The translations under genes were made by a program, and so were the position numbers. The notes under the pieces were generated by a model. The model made no database searches and was not told the origin of the DNA. It saw only the letters and a list, made by a program, of their open reading frames with translations. Positions 1-5,623 of a stretch of 5,623 bases of DNA are shown here, piece after piece. Position 1 is the first letter of the stretch, and each line of letters opens with the position of its first letter. The stretch comes from JBKBXU01 sp046313675 (GTDB lineage Bacteria; Bacteroidota; Bacteroidia; Cytophagales; Cytophagaceae): contig JBKBXU010000299.1 in assembly GCA_046313675.1 (NCBI GenBank), positions 1-5,623 of the forward strand, in the 5' to 3' direction.

Positions 1-204
1 GAAAATGAATAAAAACAAGGCAATATTCCATCCTGTTCTTATTGATTCTATTTCTTCTTGTGAAAGATAGAATCCATACCTGGCAAGGGTTAAGGAGAAG
101 GCTGAAATAGAAACAAAAACACTTAGTAACCTTAAAAAGGTATAAGCGTTTTTTTTGCTGCCGTAAAGAAGGGTGTTCAGATTTTCCTTCCAATTTTGTG
201 CCAT
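1..204 (-). CDS. N-terminal fragment of a membrane protein, possibly a TrkH-type potassium transporter (runs off the left edge)
   Basis: Reading leftwards from an ATG at 204, the frame stays open for 68 codons to the window edge, beginning MAQNWKENLNTLLYGSKKNA. A basic, polar start (about residues 1-20) leads into a hydrophobic helix (about 22-43, containing LRLLSVFVSISAFSLTLARY), a short acidic loop with LSQEEIES, and a second hydrophobic stretch from about residue 59. That is the shape of a multi-pass inner-membrane protein with its N-terminus in the cytoplasm. The helix followed by YGFYLSQEE resembles, from memory, the extended N-terminus of Bacteroidota TrkH/KtrB-like K+ uptake proteins, but no selectivity-filter loop lies inside the window, so the function is a guess. 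The ATG is 7 bp past the stop of the sugar kinase, so the two are probably co-transcribed. No clear Shine-Dalgarno site precedes it. Confidence 0.6.
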   Translation of the reverse strand, partial: MAQNWKENLNTLLYGSKKNAYTFLRLLSVFVSISAFSLTLARYGFYLSQEEIESIRTGWNIALFLFIF

Positions 205-211
205 AGACAGT

Positions 212-1225
212 TTAAATTAACTGTAGTTTATTTGCTTCTAAATATAGCTTTTCTTTATTGACAGGAACAACCCCTACGTGTTCGCAGACAATACCCCCGG
301 CAAGGTTGGATAAGGAAGCGATAGCTTTTGGTGGAAGCTTTAGCGCCTGGCAGAGAGCCGCTACGCTAATTACCGTATCTCCCGCCCCGGATACGTCACA
401 TATTTCCCGAATGTGGGCTGATATCCAATGTTTTTGATTTTCTGAGTCTATGAAAATTCCTCGTTCAGATAGTGTTATCAAAACAGATGGAGTGTTTAAT
501 ATTAACTTTAGCTGCTCTACTGCTTGTTCAACTTCGCTTATCTCTGATAAATCTGAGTCAAGTTTAAGGCCTTCAATTAGCTCTTTTCTGTTGGGTTTGA
601 ATAAAGTAACTCCGTTGTATTTTAAGAAGTTGCGTTTTTTTGGATCGGTAACGGTAGGGATTTTTTGGGCTTTTGACTGTGCAATGATTTCGCCGATTAT
701 TCTTTCTGTTATAACACCTTTGTCGTAGTCCTGAAATATAATTACATCTGATTTAGGTAGCAGATTTTTTATTTTTTTAATCAGTTCCTCCTCATTTTTT
801 TTATTTAACGGAGTATCAATTTCGGAATCAACCCTAAGCATGTGATGAGAACCTGATATTACCCTGTGCTTAATGGTCGTAACACGCTCCTCACTGCGCA
901 GGATGCCTTCAGTGGAAAGCTGGTTTTGATTGAGGAGTGTCAGGAAATTATCGCCATCAAGATCATTACCAATGACCGAACAAAGCAAAGGGGTAGCTCC
1001 AAGGGCCTGAATATTCAAGGCAACGTTGGCTGCTCCCCCTAATCTTTTGTCTCTTTTATGTACGTTAACAATTGGTACCGGTGCTTCAGGAGAAATTCTT
1101 TCTACCTTACCCCACAGGTAAGAGTCAATCATAACGTCTCCGACAATCAGTACATTAAGGCCTTCAAAAGCTTTGAAGACCTCCTGTAATGAAGTTGGCG
1201 TTTTTATTTTAGTTTGGCCAGGCAT
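212..1225 (-). CDS. rfaE1: PfkB-family sugar kinase of the RfaE1 type (D-glycero-beta-D-manno-heptose-7-phosphate kinase-like), kinase domain only
   Basis: A 337-residue ribokinase-fold enzyme. In the family, ATP phosphorylates C1 of heptose 7-phosphate in ADP-heptose synthesis for lipopolysaccharide core. Visible features: GDVMIDSY (29-36) and the RISPEAPVPIV segment (43-53), both typical of the HldE N-terminal domain; the PfkB glycine motif GGAANVALN (63-71); DYDKG (166-170); TDPKKRNF (193-200) then FKPNRKEL (209-216); and the C-terminal signature DVSGAGDT (277-284), with catalytic base Asp283. The length fits the kinase half of HldE (roughly 320 of 477 residues in E. coli) and no nucleotidyltransferase domain follows, so ADP-heptose would need a separate adenylyltransferase. 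The start at 1225 lies inside the aminotransferase gene (22-bp overlap) with a good ribosome binding site. Family membership is firm; the heptose substrate is inferred, and other sugar phosphates are possible. Confidence 0.88.
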   Translation of the reverse strand: MPGQTKIKTPTSLQEVFKAFEGLNVLIVGDVMIDSYLWGKVERISPEAPVPIVNVHKRDKRLGGAANVALNIQALGATPLLCSVIGNDLDGDNFLTLLNQNQLSTEGILRSEERVTTIKHRVISGSHHMLRVDSEIDTPLNKKNEEELIKKIKNLLPKSDVIIFQDYDKGVITERIIGEIIAQSKAQKIPTVTDPKKRNFLKYNGVTLFKPNRKELIEGLKLDSDLSEISEVEQAVEQLKLILNTPSVLITLSERGIFIDSENQKHWISAHIREICDVSGAGDTVISVAALCQALKLPPKAIASLSNLAGGIVCEHVGVVPVNKEKLYLEANKLQLI

Positions 1226-2415
1226 TCTTTGATCCTTCTCATTGCTTCTTTTAGATTTTCATCAGAAGCAGCAAATGATATTCTTAAGTTGTTGGGAGCT
1301 CCGAAAGCATCACCACCTACACTTGAAACATGGCCCTCGTTAAGAATAAACATTGCCAGGTCACTAGCTTTTTCTATTACAATACCATTGTAACTTTTGC
1401 CTATATAAGAGCTTACATCCGGGAAGATGTAGAATGCTCCCTGAGGGACATTTAGTTTTAGGCCTGGAATTTCTTTTAAAAGGGATATAACCAGATCTCT
1501 TCTTCTCTTATAAGCCGATGTCATGTCTTTGGCAAATCCAAGTTCGCCTGTTACTCCTGCAAGAGCAGCTTTTTGTGCAATTGAGCAGGTACCTGAAGTT
1601 ACCTGACCCTGAATCTTATCACAGGCAGCAGCTATCCATTTAGGAGCTCCTATATAACCCACTCTCCAGCCTGTCATAGCATAACCTTTAGAAAAACCAT
1701 TGACGGTAACTACCCTGTCTTTGATTTGAGGTATGCTACCAATGCTGAAATGAGAACCTTCAAAATTTATATATTCATAGATTTCATCAGCAATTACTAT
1801 TATCCGTTCATTCTTTGCTACTACATCTCCAATTGCTCTAAGCTCTTCTTCTGTAAAAACAGAACCGGTAGGGTTGCTTGGTGTAGAGAAAAGAATGGCT
1901 TTGGTTTTATCCGTTATAGCTGCTTCTATTTGTTTAGCAGTAGCTTTGAAATCAGCTTCAATAGTTCCGGTAACAATTACCGGGGTACCTTCTGCCAGTT
2001 TTACCATTTCAATATAACTAACCCAGTAAGGAGCAAGGATGATTACTTCATCTCCCGGGTCAATGATGCTTAACAATACATTGGCAATTGACTGTTTGGC
2101 TCCGGTGGAAACTACAATATTGTCTGCTGTCCAATCAAGGTTATTGTCTCTTTTTAGTTTTTCGGCAATAGCTTTTCTTAAGTCAGGATATCCTGGAACC
2201 GGTGTGTAAAATGTAAAACCGTCATCTATAGCTTTCTTGGCAGCATCCTTTATGTGTTGAGGCGTTTGAAAGTCAGGTTCACCAACACTAAGGCTTATAA
2301 CACTATGTCCTTGTGCTGAAAGCTCTCTTGCTTTTTTTGTCATAGCAAGTGTTTCAGATTCTGAAAGTGCATTTAATCTTGCAGAAAGCATGTTTTGATC
2401 GGTAATAGTTGTCAT
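1204..2415 (-). CDS. aspC: Pyridoxal-phosphate class I aminotransferase, probable aspartate aminotransferase
   Basis: A 403-residue fold-type I PLP enzyme expected to move the amino group between aspartate and 2-oxoglutarate in the cytoplasm. Visible features: SVGEPDFQTP (43-52), the substrate-side segment of the aspartate aminotransferase I-gamma group; FYTPVPGYPDLR (69-80); TGAKQSI (104-110), phosphate-cofactor loop; SNPTGSVF (180-187) with Asn181; IADEIYEY (208-215) with Asp210 contacting the pyridine nitrogen and Tyr213; SKGYAMTGWRVGY (242-254) with Schiff-base Lys243 and Arg251; and LRISFAAS (377-384) with the carboxylate-binding Arg378. Length and motif order are complete. Some members of this group also transaminate prephenate or aromatic acids, so substrate range is open. 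The start at 2415 has a long leader before the first motif; Met10 is an alternative. The kinase overlaps its 3' end. Confidence 0.92.
   Translation of the reverse strand: MTTITDQNMLSARLNALSESETLAMTKKARELSAQGHSVISLSVGEPDFQTPQHIKDAAKKAIDDGFTFYTPVPGYPDLRKAIAEKLKRDNNLDWTADNIVVSTGAKQSIANVLLSIIDPGDEVIILAPYWVSYIEMVKLAEGTPVIVTGTIEADFKATAKQIEAAITDKTKAILFSTPSNPTGSVFTEEELRAIGDVVAKNERIIVIADEIYEYINFEGSHFSIGSIPQIKDRVVTVNGFSKGYAMTGWRVGYIGAPKWIAAACDKIQGQVTSGTCSIAQKAALAGVTGELGFAKDMTSAYKRRRDLVISLLKEIPGLKLNVPQGAFYIFPDVSSYIGKSYNGIVIEKASDLAMFILNEGHVSSVGGDAFGAPNNLRISFAASDENLKEAMRRIKECLAKLK
1233..1239 (-). promoter_or_regulatory. Ribosome binding site of the sugar kinase, inside the aminotransferase coding region
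   Basis: On the minus strand AGAAGGA sits 7 nt before the kinase ATG at 1225. It lies within the last codons of the aminotransferase and supports the overlapping start, because the other minus-strand genes except the glycosyltransferase have little or no recognisable Shine-Dalgarno sequence. Confidence 0.55.
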
Positions 2416-2438
2416 TTTTATCTTTATTGATTTTGCCG

Positions 2439-2470
2439 TAAAATTAGGTATAATAAGCTAATCTTACCAA
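2439..2470 (-). promoter_or_regulatory. Possible Bacteroidota-type promoter for the aminotransferase gene
   Basis: The 102-bp spacer 2416-2517 is AT-rich. On the minus strand it contains TTG (2468-2470), a 21-nt gap and TAATTTTA (2439-2446), which matches the Bacteroidota TTG / TAnnTTTG arrangement except for the final G. A start site about 7 nt downstream would give a leader of roughly 17-25 nt before the ATG at 2415. No convincing terminator hairpin for the upstream glycosyltransferase is visible in the same spacer. In such AT-rich DNA this partial match could be chance. Confidence 0.3.
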
Positions 2471-2517
2471 GTTTTTTTGATTTTATAATTAAGAAAAGTG
2501 GTGGATGTGAATAACAA

Positions 2518-4470
2518 TTATACTCCCAGTTTTCTGACGGATCTAAGAATTAGAAGAAGATCTGTGAACGTCTTATAATTTTTAGCATAGTTCAAATTGA
2601 GGTTGACAACTGTTTTAAGGTCCCTTTTGTGTGTGGGCAACAAGGTGGCAGGAGAAATAATGCCTTTTTTAATTTTAGGAAGGTTGTCATATCCATTTTC
2701 GGCATAACCTACCCAGGAGTATTTTCCGCTGAATACTGCAAATGTATTATGAACAAATCGCAGTGGTTTTTTGTAGAACCACATGATTATTGGGCTTAGT
2801 ACGATCAGTACTATGCTAAATGATACATCCAGGAGTCTTTTGTTGCGAATGTTTTCTTTATCCAGAATATTCAGTTCAATGTTTAACTTATAGAAATCTC
2901 CCTGCTTGTTTTTGGAACTGCTTCCAATTACATAATTGCTGTCGCCAGGTACAATTTTGTAGTCCATATTACGAATATCAATTTTTGACATCCATTCTAT
3001 AATCTGATGGGCGGGGATATCCTTGGAGCAAAATATTATTTCATTTACCTTATTGATTTCAACAATTTCCTGCATTTGATCCAGAGTTCCCAGGCATAAT
3101 TCATCATGGTATTCTTTGGATTCAGGATTTACATAACCGGCAATGTCCAGGTTAAGCTGAACTTCTCTAATACGATTTATAATGCGGTGGCTTTCCTCTT
3201 TCCTCCCAATCAGGATAATTTTTTTCTTTTCAATCCCCAAATTGAAATTCCTGTATTTTGTAAAATGTAGCAGAATGCGTATTCCTGCCATTGATACGAA
3301 TGAGAAGGCGCCTCCAAGTAAAATAAGAGCTCTTGAATACCTGTATTCTTCCGCAAAGTTTGAGATTGCAGATATAAGAATTGTTCCCATGATGATCCCT
3401 TGGAGAACCCGAAATAAGCTCACAGGCTTTTTGTATCCGCCTAAAAATTTCACAGATAGCAGCCATACCAGAATATAGGCAGGAACTACTAATGCTATAA
3501 ACTCGGTGGGGTAGTAGTCGTTTTGATGTTTATATGTGCTTTCCCAGAAATTTTTTAGCAGGAAAATTCCTCCAAAAATGGTAATAACATCTAAAGCTGG
3601 TAAAGTGGCTTTATCAATAAAGCGCTTGCACAATGACAAAAATGCTCTAAAATATATAGCGGCATTGATTAAGAAAGAGAAGGTCTTGGCGTTTTTGCTG
3701 GAAAAATACTTCTTGGCAAAAATGATCATGGCTTTATAAAAAATAAAGACATAGTTGATGCTTGTTTTTTTTGTGCTTTCTCCTTTGTAATGAATGATTC
3801 TTGTTTCAGGGAAATAATAGTTTTTATATCCGGCCTTCAGTATTCTGTACGATAAGTCTATATCTTCTCCATACATGAAATATTCTTCATCGAGCAGACC
3901 TACCTTGTCCAAAACAGACTTTCTTAAAAACATATAGGCACCTGACAGTATTTCCACTTCATGGGTCTGATCCTGGTCAAGGAAGCCAAGATGATATTTT
4001 CCGAATCGTTTTGATTTAGGGAAAAGTGCAGAAAGGCCAAATATTTTGTAAAAAGCTACTTCAGGTGAGGGAAGTCCACGCTTGGATTCAGGCAAAAATT
4101 TTCCTTTGCCATCCAACATTTTTACACCAAGCCCGCCGGCTTTAGGATGCTTATCCATAAATTGGTAGCATTGAAGGAAGGTGTCTTCCTGCACGATGGT
4201 ATCAGGGTTTAGCAGAAGAATGTATTCTCCGCTGGACTGAAGAATAGCCTGGTTGTTTGCTTTTGAGAAACCGGTATTAGTTTTGTTCTCGATGAGCCTT
4301 ACCCAGGGGAAATTCGACCTTACCATTTCTACGGATCCATCTACAGAATTATTATCAACAACAAATACCTCGGTTTCTATATTTTTTATTGCATGCGAAA
4401 CTGAGCGTAGCGTCTGTTCTAAAAAATGACGTACATTGTAGTTGACGATAATTATGCTTAATTTTTTCAA
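2518..4470 (-). CDS. GT2 glycosyltransferase fused to a membrane-anchored, catalytically degenerate polyprenyl phosphosugar-transferase module
   Basis: A 650-residue protein in three parts. Residues 1-230 are a GT-A glycosyltransferase of the rhamnosyltransferase (WbbL-like) type: SIIIVNYN (5-12), VVDNNSVDGS (37-46), the DXD-equivalent NPD (88-90), GEDIDLSYR (201-209) and HYKGES (227-232). About four hydrophobic helices follow (293-307, 324-342, 355-371, 381-400). Residues 415-510 look like the Rossmann-like region of WbaP/WcaJ-type enzymes, but the glycine loop reads GRKEES (422-427). Residues 544-565 resemble the KRLFD-plus-helix entry to a phosphoglycosyltransferase domain, and 575-650 resemble only its tail, including SGKYSWVGY (581-589), IKKGIIS (600-606) and a final YAKNYKTFTDLLLILRSV. 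The expected KFRSM and Asp-Glu catalytic segment is absent. It probably adds sugar to a lipid-linked or surface glycan at the inner membrane; donor and acceptor are unknown. The start is TTG, overlapping the recR stop. Confidence 0.85.
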   Translation of the reverse strand: MKKLSIIIVNYNVRHFLEQTLRSVSHAIKNIETEVFVVDNNSVDGSVEMVRSNFPWVRLIENKTNTGFSKANNQAILQSSGEYILLLNPDTIVQEDTFLQCYQFMDKHPKAGGLGVKMLDGKGKFLPESKRGLPSPEVAFYKIFGLSALFPKSKRFGKYHLGFLDQDQTHEVEILSGAYMFLRKSVLDKVGLLDEEYFMYGEDIDLSYRILKAGYKNYYFPETRIIHYKGESTKKTSINYVFIFYKAMIIFAKKYFSSKNAKTFSFLINAAIYFRAFLSLCKRFIDKATLPALDVITIFGGIFLLKNFWESTYKHQNDYYPTEFIALVVPAYILVWLLSVKFLGGYKKPVSLFRVLQGIIMGTILISAISNFAEEYRYSRALILLGGAFSFVSMAGIRILLHFTKYRNFNLGIEKKKIILIGRKEESHRIINRIREVQLNLDIAGYVNPESKEYHDELCLGTLDQMQEIVEINKVNEIIFCSKDIPAHQIIEWMSKIDIRNMDYKIVPGDSNYVIGSSSKNKQGDFYKLNIELNILDKENIRNKRLLDVSFSIVLIVLSPIIMWFYKKPLRFVHNTFAVFSGKYSWVGYAENGYDNLPKIKKGIISPATLLPTHKRDLKTVVNLNLNYAKNYKTFTDLLLILRSVRKLGV

Positions 4471-5087
4471 ATTTCTCCTTTTTGATCAAACGTAGTACGA
4501 CTAATAATACTTCTTCCCAACGTTATTTCATCTGTATATTCCAATTCACCACCTACGGGTATTCCACGTGCAATGGTGCTGATCTTCAACTTATGCTCTT
4601 TCAGTTTCCTTGTAATATAAAAAGCTGTTGTATCACCCTCCATGGTGGGACTTAAGGCTAAAATAATTTCCTTTACCTCATCTGAAGAACTTATACGGGA
4701 AAGTAATGATTCCATGTTCAGTTCAGAAGGGCCTATTCCTTCCATTGGAGAAATAACTCCTCCCAAAATATGGTATAACCCATGATACTGGGAAGTGTTT
4801 TCTATTGCTAACACATCTCTTGTATCTTCTACAACACAAATTATGCTACGGTCTCTTTTGGTTCCGGAACAAACATTGCAAAGCTCGCGGTCAGAAATAT
4901 TGTGGCAATTTTTACAATATACGGTTTTCGAACGCAGTTCGGTTATGGCCTTGGCCAAATCGTTGGAAGTCGCTTCTTCCTCCTTTAATAAATGCAAAGC
5001 AAGCCTTAGCGCAGTTTTTTTGCCGATACCAGGTAGTTTTGATATCTCAGTTACTGCATTTTCAATTAGCTTTGATGGAAAATTCAT
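4467..5087 (-). CDS. recR: Recombination mediator protein RecR
   Basis: A 206-residue RecR of normal length (about 200 in E. coli). RecR works with RecO, and in some bacteria RecF, to load RecA onto gapped single-stranded DNA covered by SSB. All expected parts are present in order: helix-hairpin-helix LPGIGKKTALRLA (18-30) for DNA binding; a C4 zinc finger with Cys58, Cys61, Cys70 and Cys73; the Toprim domain starting at ICVVEDTRD (83-91) with the acidic ALSPTMEGDTTAFYI element (144-158); and the C-terminal ARGIPVGGELEYTD (173-186). The ATG at 5087 is fixed by an in-frame TAA seven codons upstream. The 60-bp spacer to clpS shows no clear promoter or terminator, so recR may be read from the clpS promoter. 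Its stop overlaps the start of the glycosyltransferase by 4 bp. Confidence 0.97.
   Translation of the reverse strand: MNFPSKLIENAVTEISKLPGIGKKTALRLALHLLKEEEATSNDLAKAITELRSKTVYCKNCHNISDRELCNVCSGTKRDRSIICVVEDTRDVLAIENTSQYHGLYHILGGVISPMEGIGPSELNMESLLSRISSSDEVKEIILALSPTMEGDTTAFYITRKLKEHKLKISTIARGIPVGGELEYTDEITLGRSIISRTTFDQKGEI
4475..4480 (-). promoter_or_regulatory. Strong ribosome binding site that sets the TTG start of the glycosyltransferase
   Basis: On the minus strand AAGGAG is followed by AAAT and then TTG at 4470. The TTG shares bases with the TGA stop of recR (TTGA). The first GT2 strand begins at residue 4 and the next in-frame Met is residue 49, inside the domain, so TTG is the only start that keeps the fold whole. 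The arrangement suggests translational coupling to recR. Confidence 0.75.
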
Positions 5088-5147
5088 GAATGTTGCCCGA
5101 TTATCTTACCCCTGCGTAACAATAATTACCGGATTTTTGTGCTATAG

Positions 5148-5441
5148 TTAACAAATTTCGGCAGAGATTCCTTTGTCACAGATGCCTTGCCTCATGGGTT
5201 TTAATTCGTCAAAAGAACCTGTTTTTACAGTGCATTTTCCTTTGTAGTGAATGATAAGGGTGCATTGTTCTGCCTGTTCGCGGGTGTGCGTGCAGATTTT
5301 GACTAATGTTTCAATTACATGGTCAAAAGTGTTGATGTCATCGTTGAAAACAACCAGGTCATACATTTCAGAAGTTGACACTTCTTCAAGCAGTTCTACA
5401 TCTTCCTGATGAAAAGGATTGCCATTATAGAATTTATTCAT
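5148..5441 (-). CDS. clpS: ClpS, N-degron adaptor of the Clp protease
   Basis: A 97-residue adaptor that binds proteins with destabilising N-terminal residues (Leu, Phe, Tyr, Trp in characterised species) and hands them to a Hsp100 unfoldase; in Bacteroidota the likely partner is ClpC with ClpP, an inference. Residues 1-24 are the flexible acidic tail expected to engage the unfoldase. The core begins YDLVVFNDDINTFDHV (27-42), with the pocket residues Asn33, Asp34 and Asp35, and continues to IIHYKGKC (63-70) with pocket His65 and then FDELKPM (77-83). Compared with E. coli ClpS, the pocket positions equivalent to Thr38, Met40 and Met62 read Asn37, Phe39 and Thr61. No clpA or clpC is adjacent within the window. 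It has a plausible promoter in the divergent spacer and only a weak purine-rich site before the ATG. Confidence 0.94.
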   Translation of the reverse strand: MNKFYNGNPFHQEDVELLEEVSTSEMYDLVVFNDDINTFDHVIETLVKICTHTREQAEQCTLIIHYKGKCTVKTGSFDELKPMRQGICDKGISAEIC

Positions 5442-5472
5442 GCTCTTTCGTTGTTAATAGTATGCTTCCTAG

Positions 5473-5480
5473 CAAATTTA
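5473..5480 (-). promoter_or_regulatory. Bacteroidota -7 box for clpS in the divergent spacer
   Basis: The minus strand reads TAAATTTG, an exact match to the TAnnTTTG -7 consensus of the Bacteroidota primary sigma factor. Transcription starting about 7 nt downstream would give a leader of roughly 25 nt before the clpS ATG at 5441. The upstream TTTG at 5505-5508 is 24 nt away, longer than the usual 19-21 nt, so the -33 element is weak. No equally good box was found on the plus strand for the symporter. Confidence 0.45.
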
Positions 5481-5523
5481 ATAAAAATTAAACAATTTTA
5501 GGATCAAATTAGATATTTTATTT

Positions 5524-5623
5524 ATGTCGCCCTCGCTTATTATAACGGTAATTTCTCTGTATTTTGGTGCGCTTCTGCTTATTTCGTACCTAACAAGCCG
5601 AAATGCCGATACAGATTCTTTCT
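5524..5623 (+). CDS. N-terminal fragment of a sodium:solute symporter (SSS family), runs off the right edge
   Basis: An ATG at 5524 opens a frame of 33 codons to the window edge, starting MSPSLIITVISLYFGALLLI and ending with the polar SYLTSRNADTDSF. One long hydrophobic helix (about residues 4-22) followed by a Ser-Arg-Asn/Lys-x-x-Asp-x-Phe segment is how Bacteroidota SSS (SGLT-like) symporters begin; in full proteins the Phe is followed by a Gly-Asn-Arg loop, which lies beyond the edge. The family imports a solute such as a sugar, sialic acid or amino acid with Na+, but the substrate cannot be told from this fragment. It is divergent from clpS across an 82-bp spacer, with no Shine-Dalgarno sequence before the ATG. 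Confidence 0.75.
   Translation, partial: MSPSLIITVISLYFGALLLISYLTSRNADTDSF

Noticed and set aside
149..156. Run of eight T on the plus strand (A8 in the partial membrane protein)
   Set aside because: It could promote slippage, but the frame continues openly on both sides with sensible hydrophobic sequence, so there is no sign of a frameshift.
2427..2454. Plus-strand TTGATT, 16-nt gap, TATAAT, resembling an E. coli sigma-70 promoter
   Set aside because: Bacteroidota do not use this consensus well, the spacer is highly AT-rich, and it would drive antisense transcription into the glycosyltransferase with no gene to serve.
3182..3478. Plus-strand open frame of 98 codons inside the glycosyltransferase gene
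   Set aside because: It lies wholly antisense to a gene with clear domains, has no family-like motifs and no promoter or ribosome binding site. The same applies to the plus-strand frames at 450-728, 1726-2073, 2820-3002, 3536-3739, 4795-5151 and 4805-5089, and the minus-strand frame 3230-3466.
5116..5129. Small inverted repeat (GTAA/TTAC) followed by a T-rich stretch between clpS and recR
   Set aside because: The stem is only four base pairs with a mismatch next to it, too weak for a terminator or operator.
1..5623. Possible mobile element, CRISPR array, tRNA or defence island
   Set aside because: No transposase, integrase, terminal or direct repeats, spaced repeats or cloverleaf-like segments were seen. 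The genes are core housekeeping and envelope functions with uniform composition.

Overview
The window reads as ordinary chromosomal backbone of a Bacteroidota bacterium, most likely Cytophagales or a relative. The support is the AT-rich, tightly packed genes, the mostly weak Shine-Dalgarno sites, a TAnnTTTG-type -7 box, a clade-style ClpS (Asn-Asp-Asp followed by INTF), and the N-terminus of a sodium:solute symporter of a form I associate with this phylum. The taxonomic call rests on remembered family resemblance, not on a search.

Layout, right to left. Six of the seven genes lie on the minus strand. A 5' fragment of a sodium:solute symporter (5524 to the edge, plus strand) is divergent from clpS (5148-5441), with an 82-bp AT-rich spacer carrying a -7 box for clpS. 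Then come recR (4467-5087), a 650-residue membrane glycosyltransferase (2518-4470) that starts on TTG within a TTGA overlap with the recR stop, a 102-bp spacer, a class I aminotransferase (1204-2415), an RfaE1-type PfkB sugar kinase overlapping it by 22 bp (212-1225), and the first 68 codons of a membrane protein (1-204), possibly a TrkH-type K+ transporter.

Two transcription units seem likely on the minus strand: clpS-recR-glycosyltransferase, and aminotransferase-kinase-membrane protein, the latter perhaps from a promoter in the 102-bp spacer; read-through cannot be excluded. The genes do not form one pathway: they cover N-degron proteolysis (ClpS), recombinational repair (RecR), cell-surface glycan synthesis (glycosyltransferase, possibly the kinase), amino-acid metabolism and ion transport.

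The one unusual item is the glycosyltransferase. An N-terminal GT2 domain is followed by four membrane segments, a degenerate Rossmann-like region and the two ends of a polyprenyl-phosphate sugar-phosphotransferase module whose catalytic centre is missing. It looks like a GT2 fused to a dead phosphoglycosyltransferase scaffold. I found no mobile element, CRISPR array, RNA gene, toxin-antitoxin pair or defence system, and nothing that amounts to a new multi-gene system.
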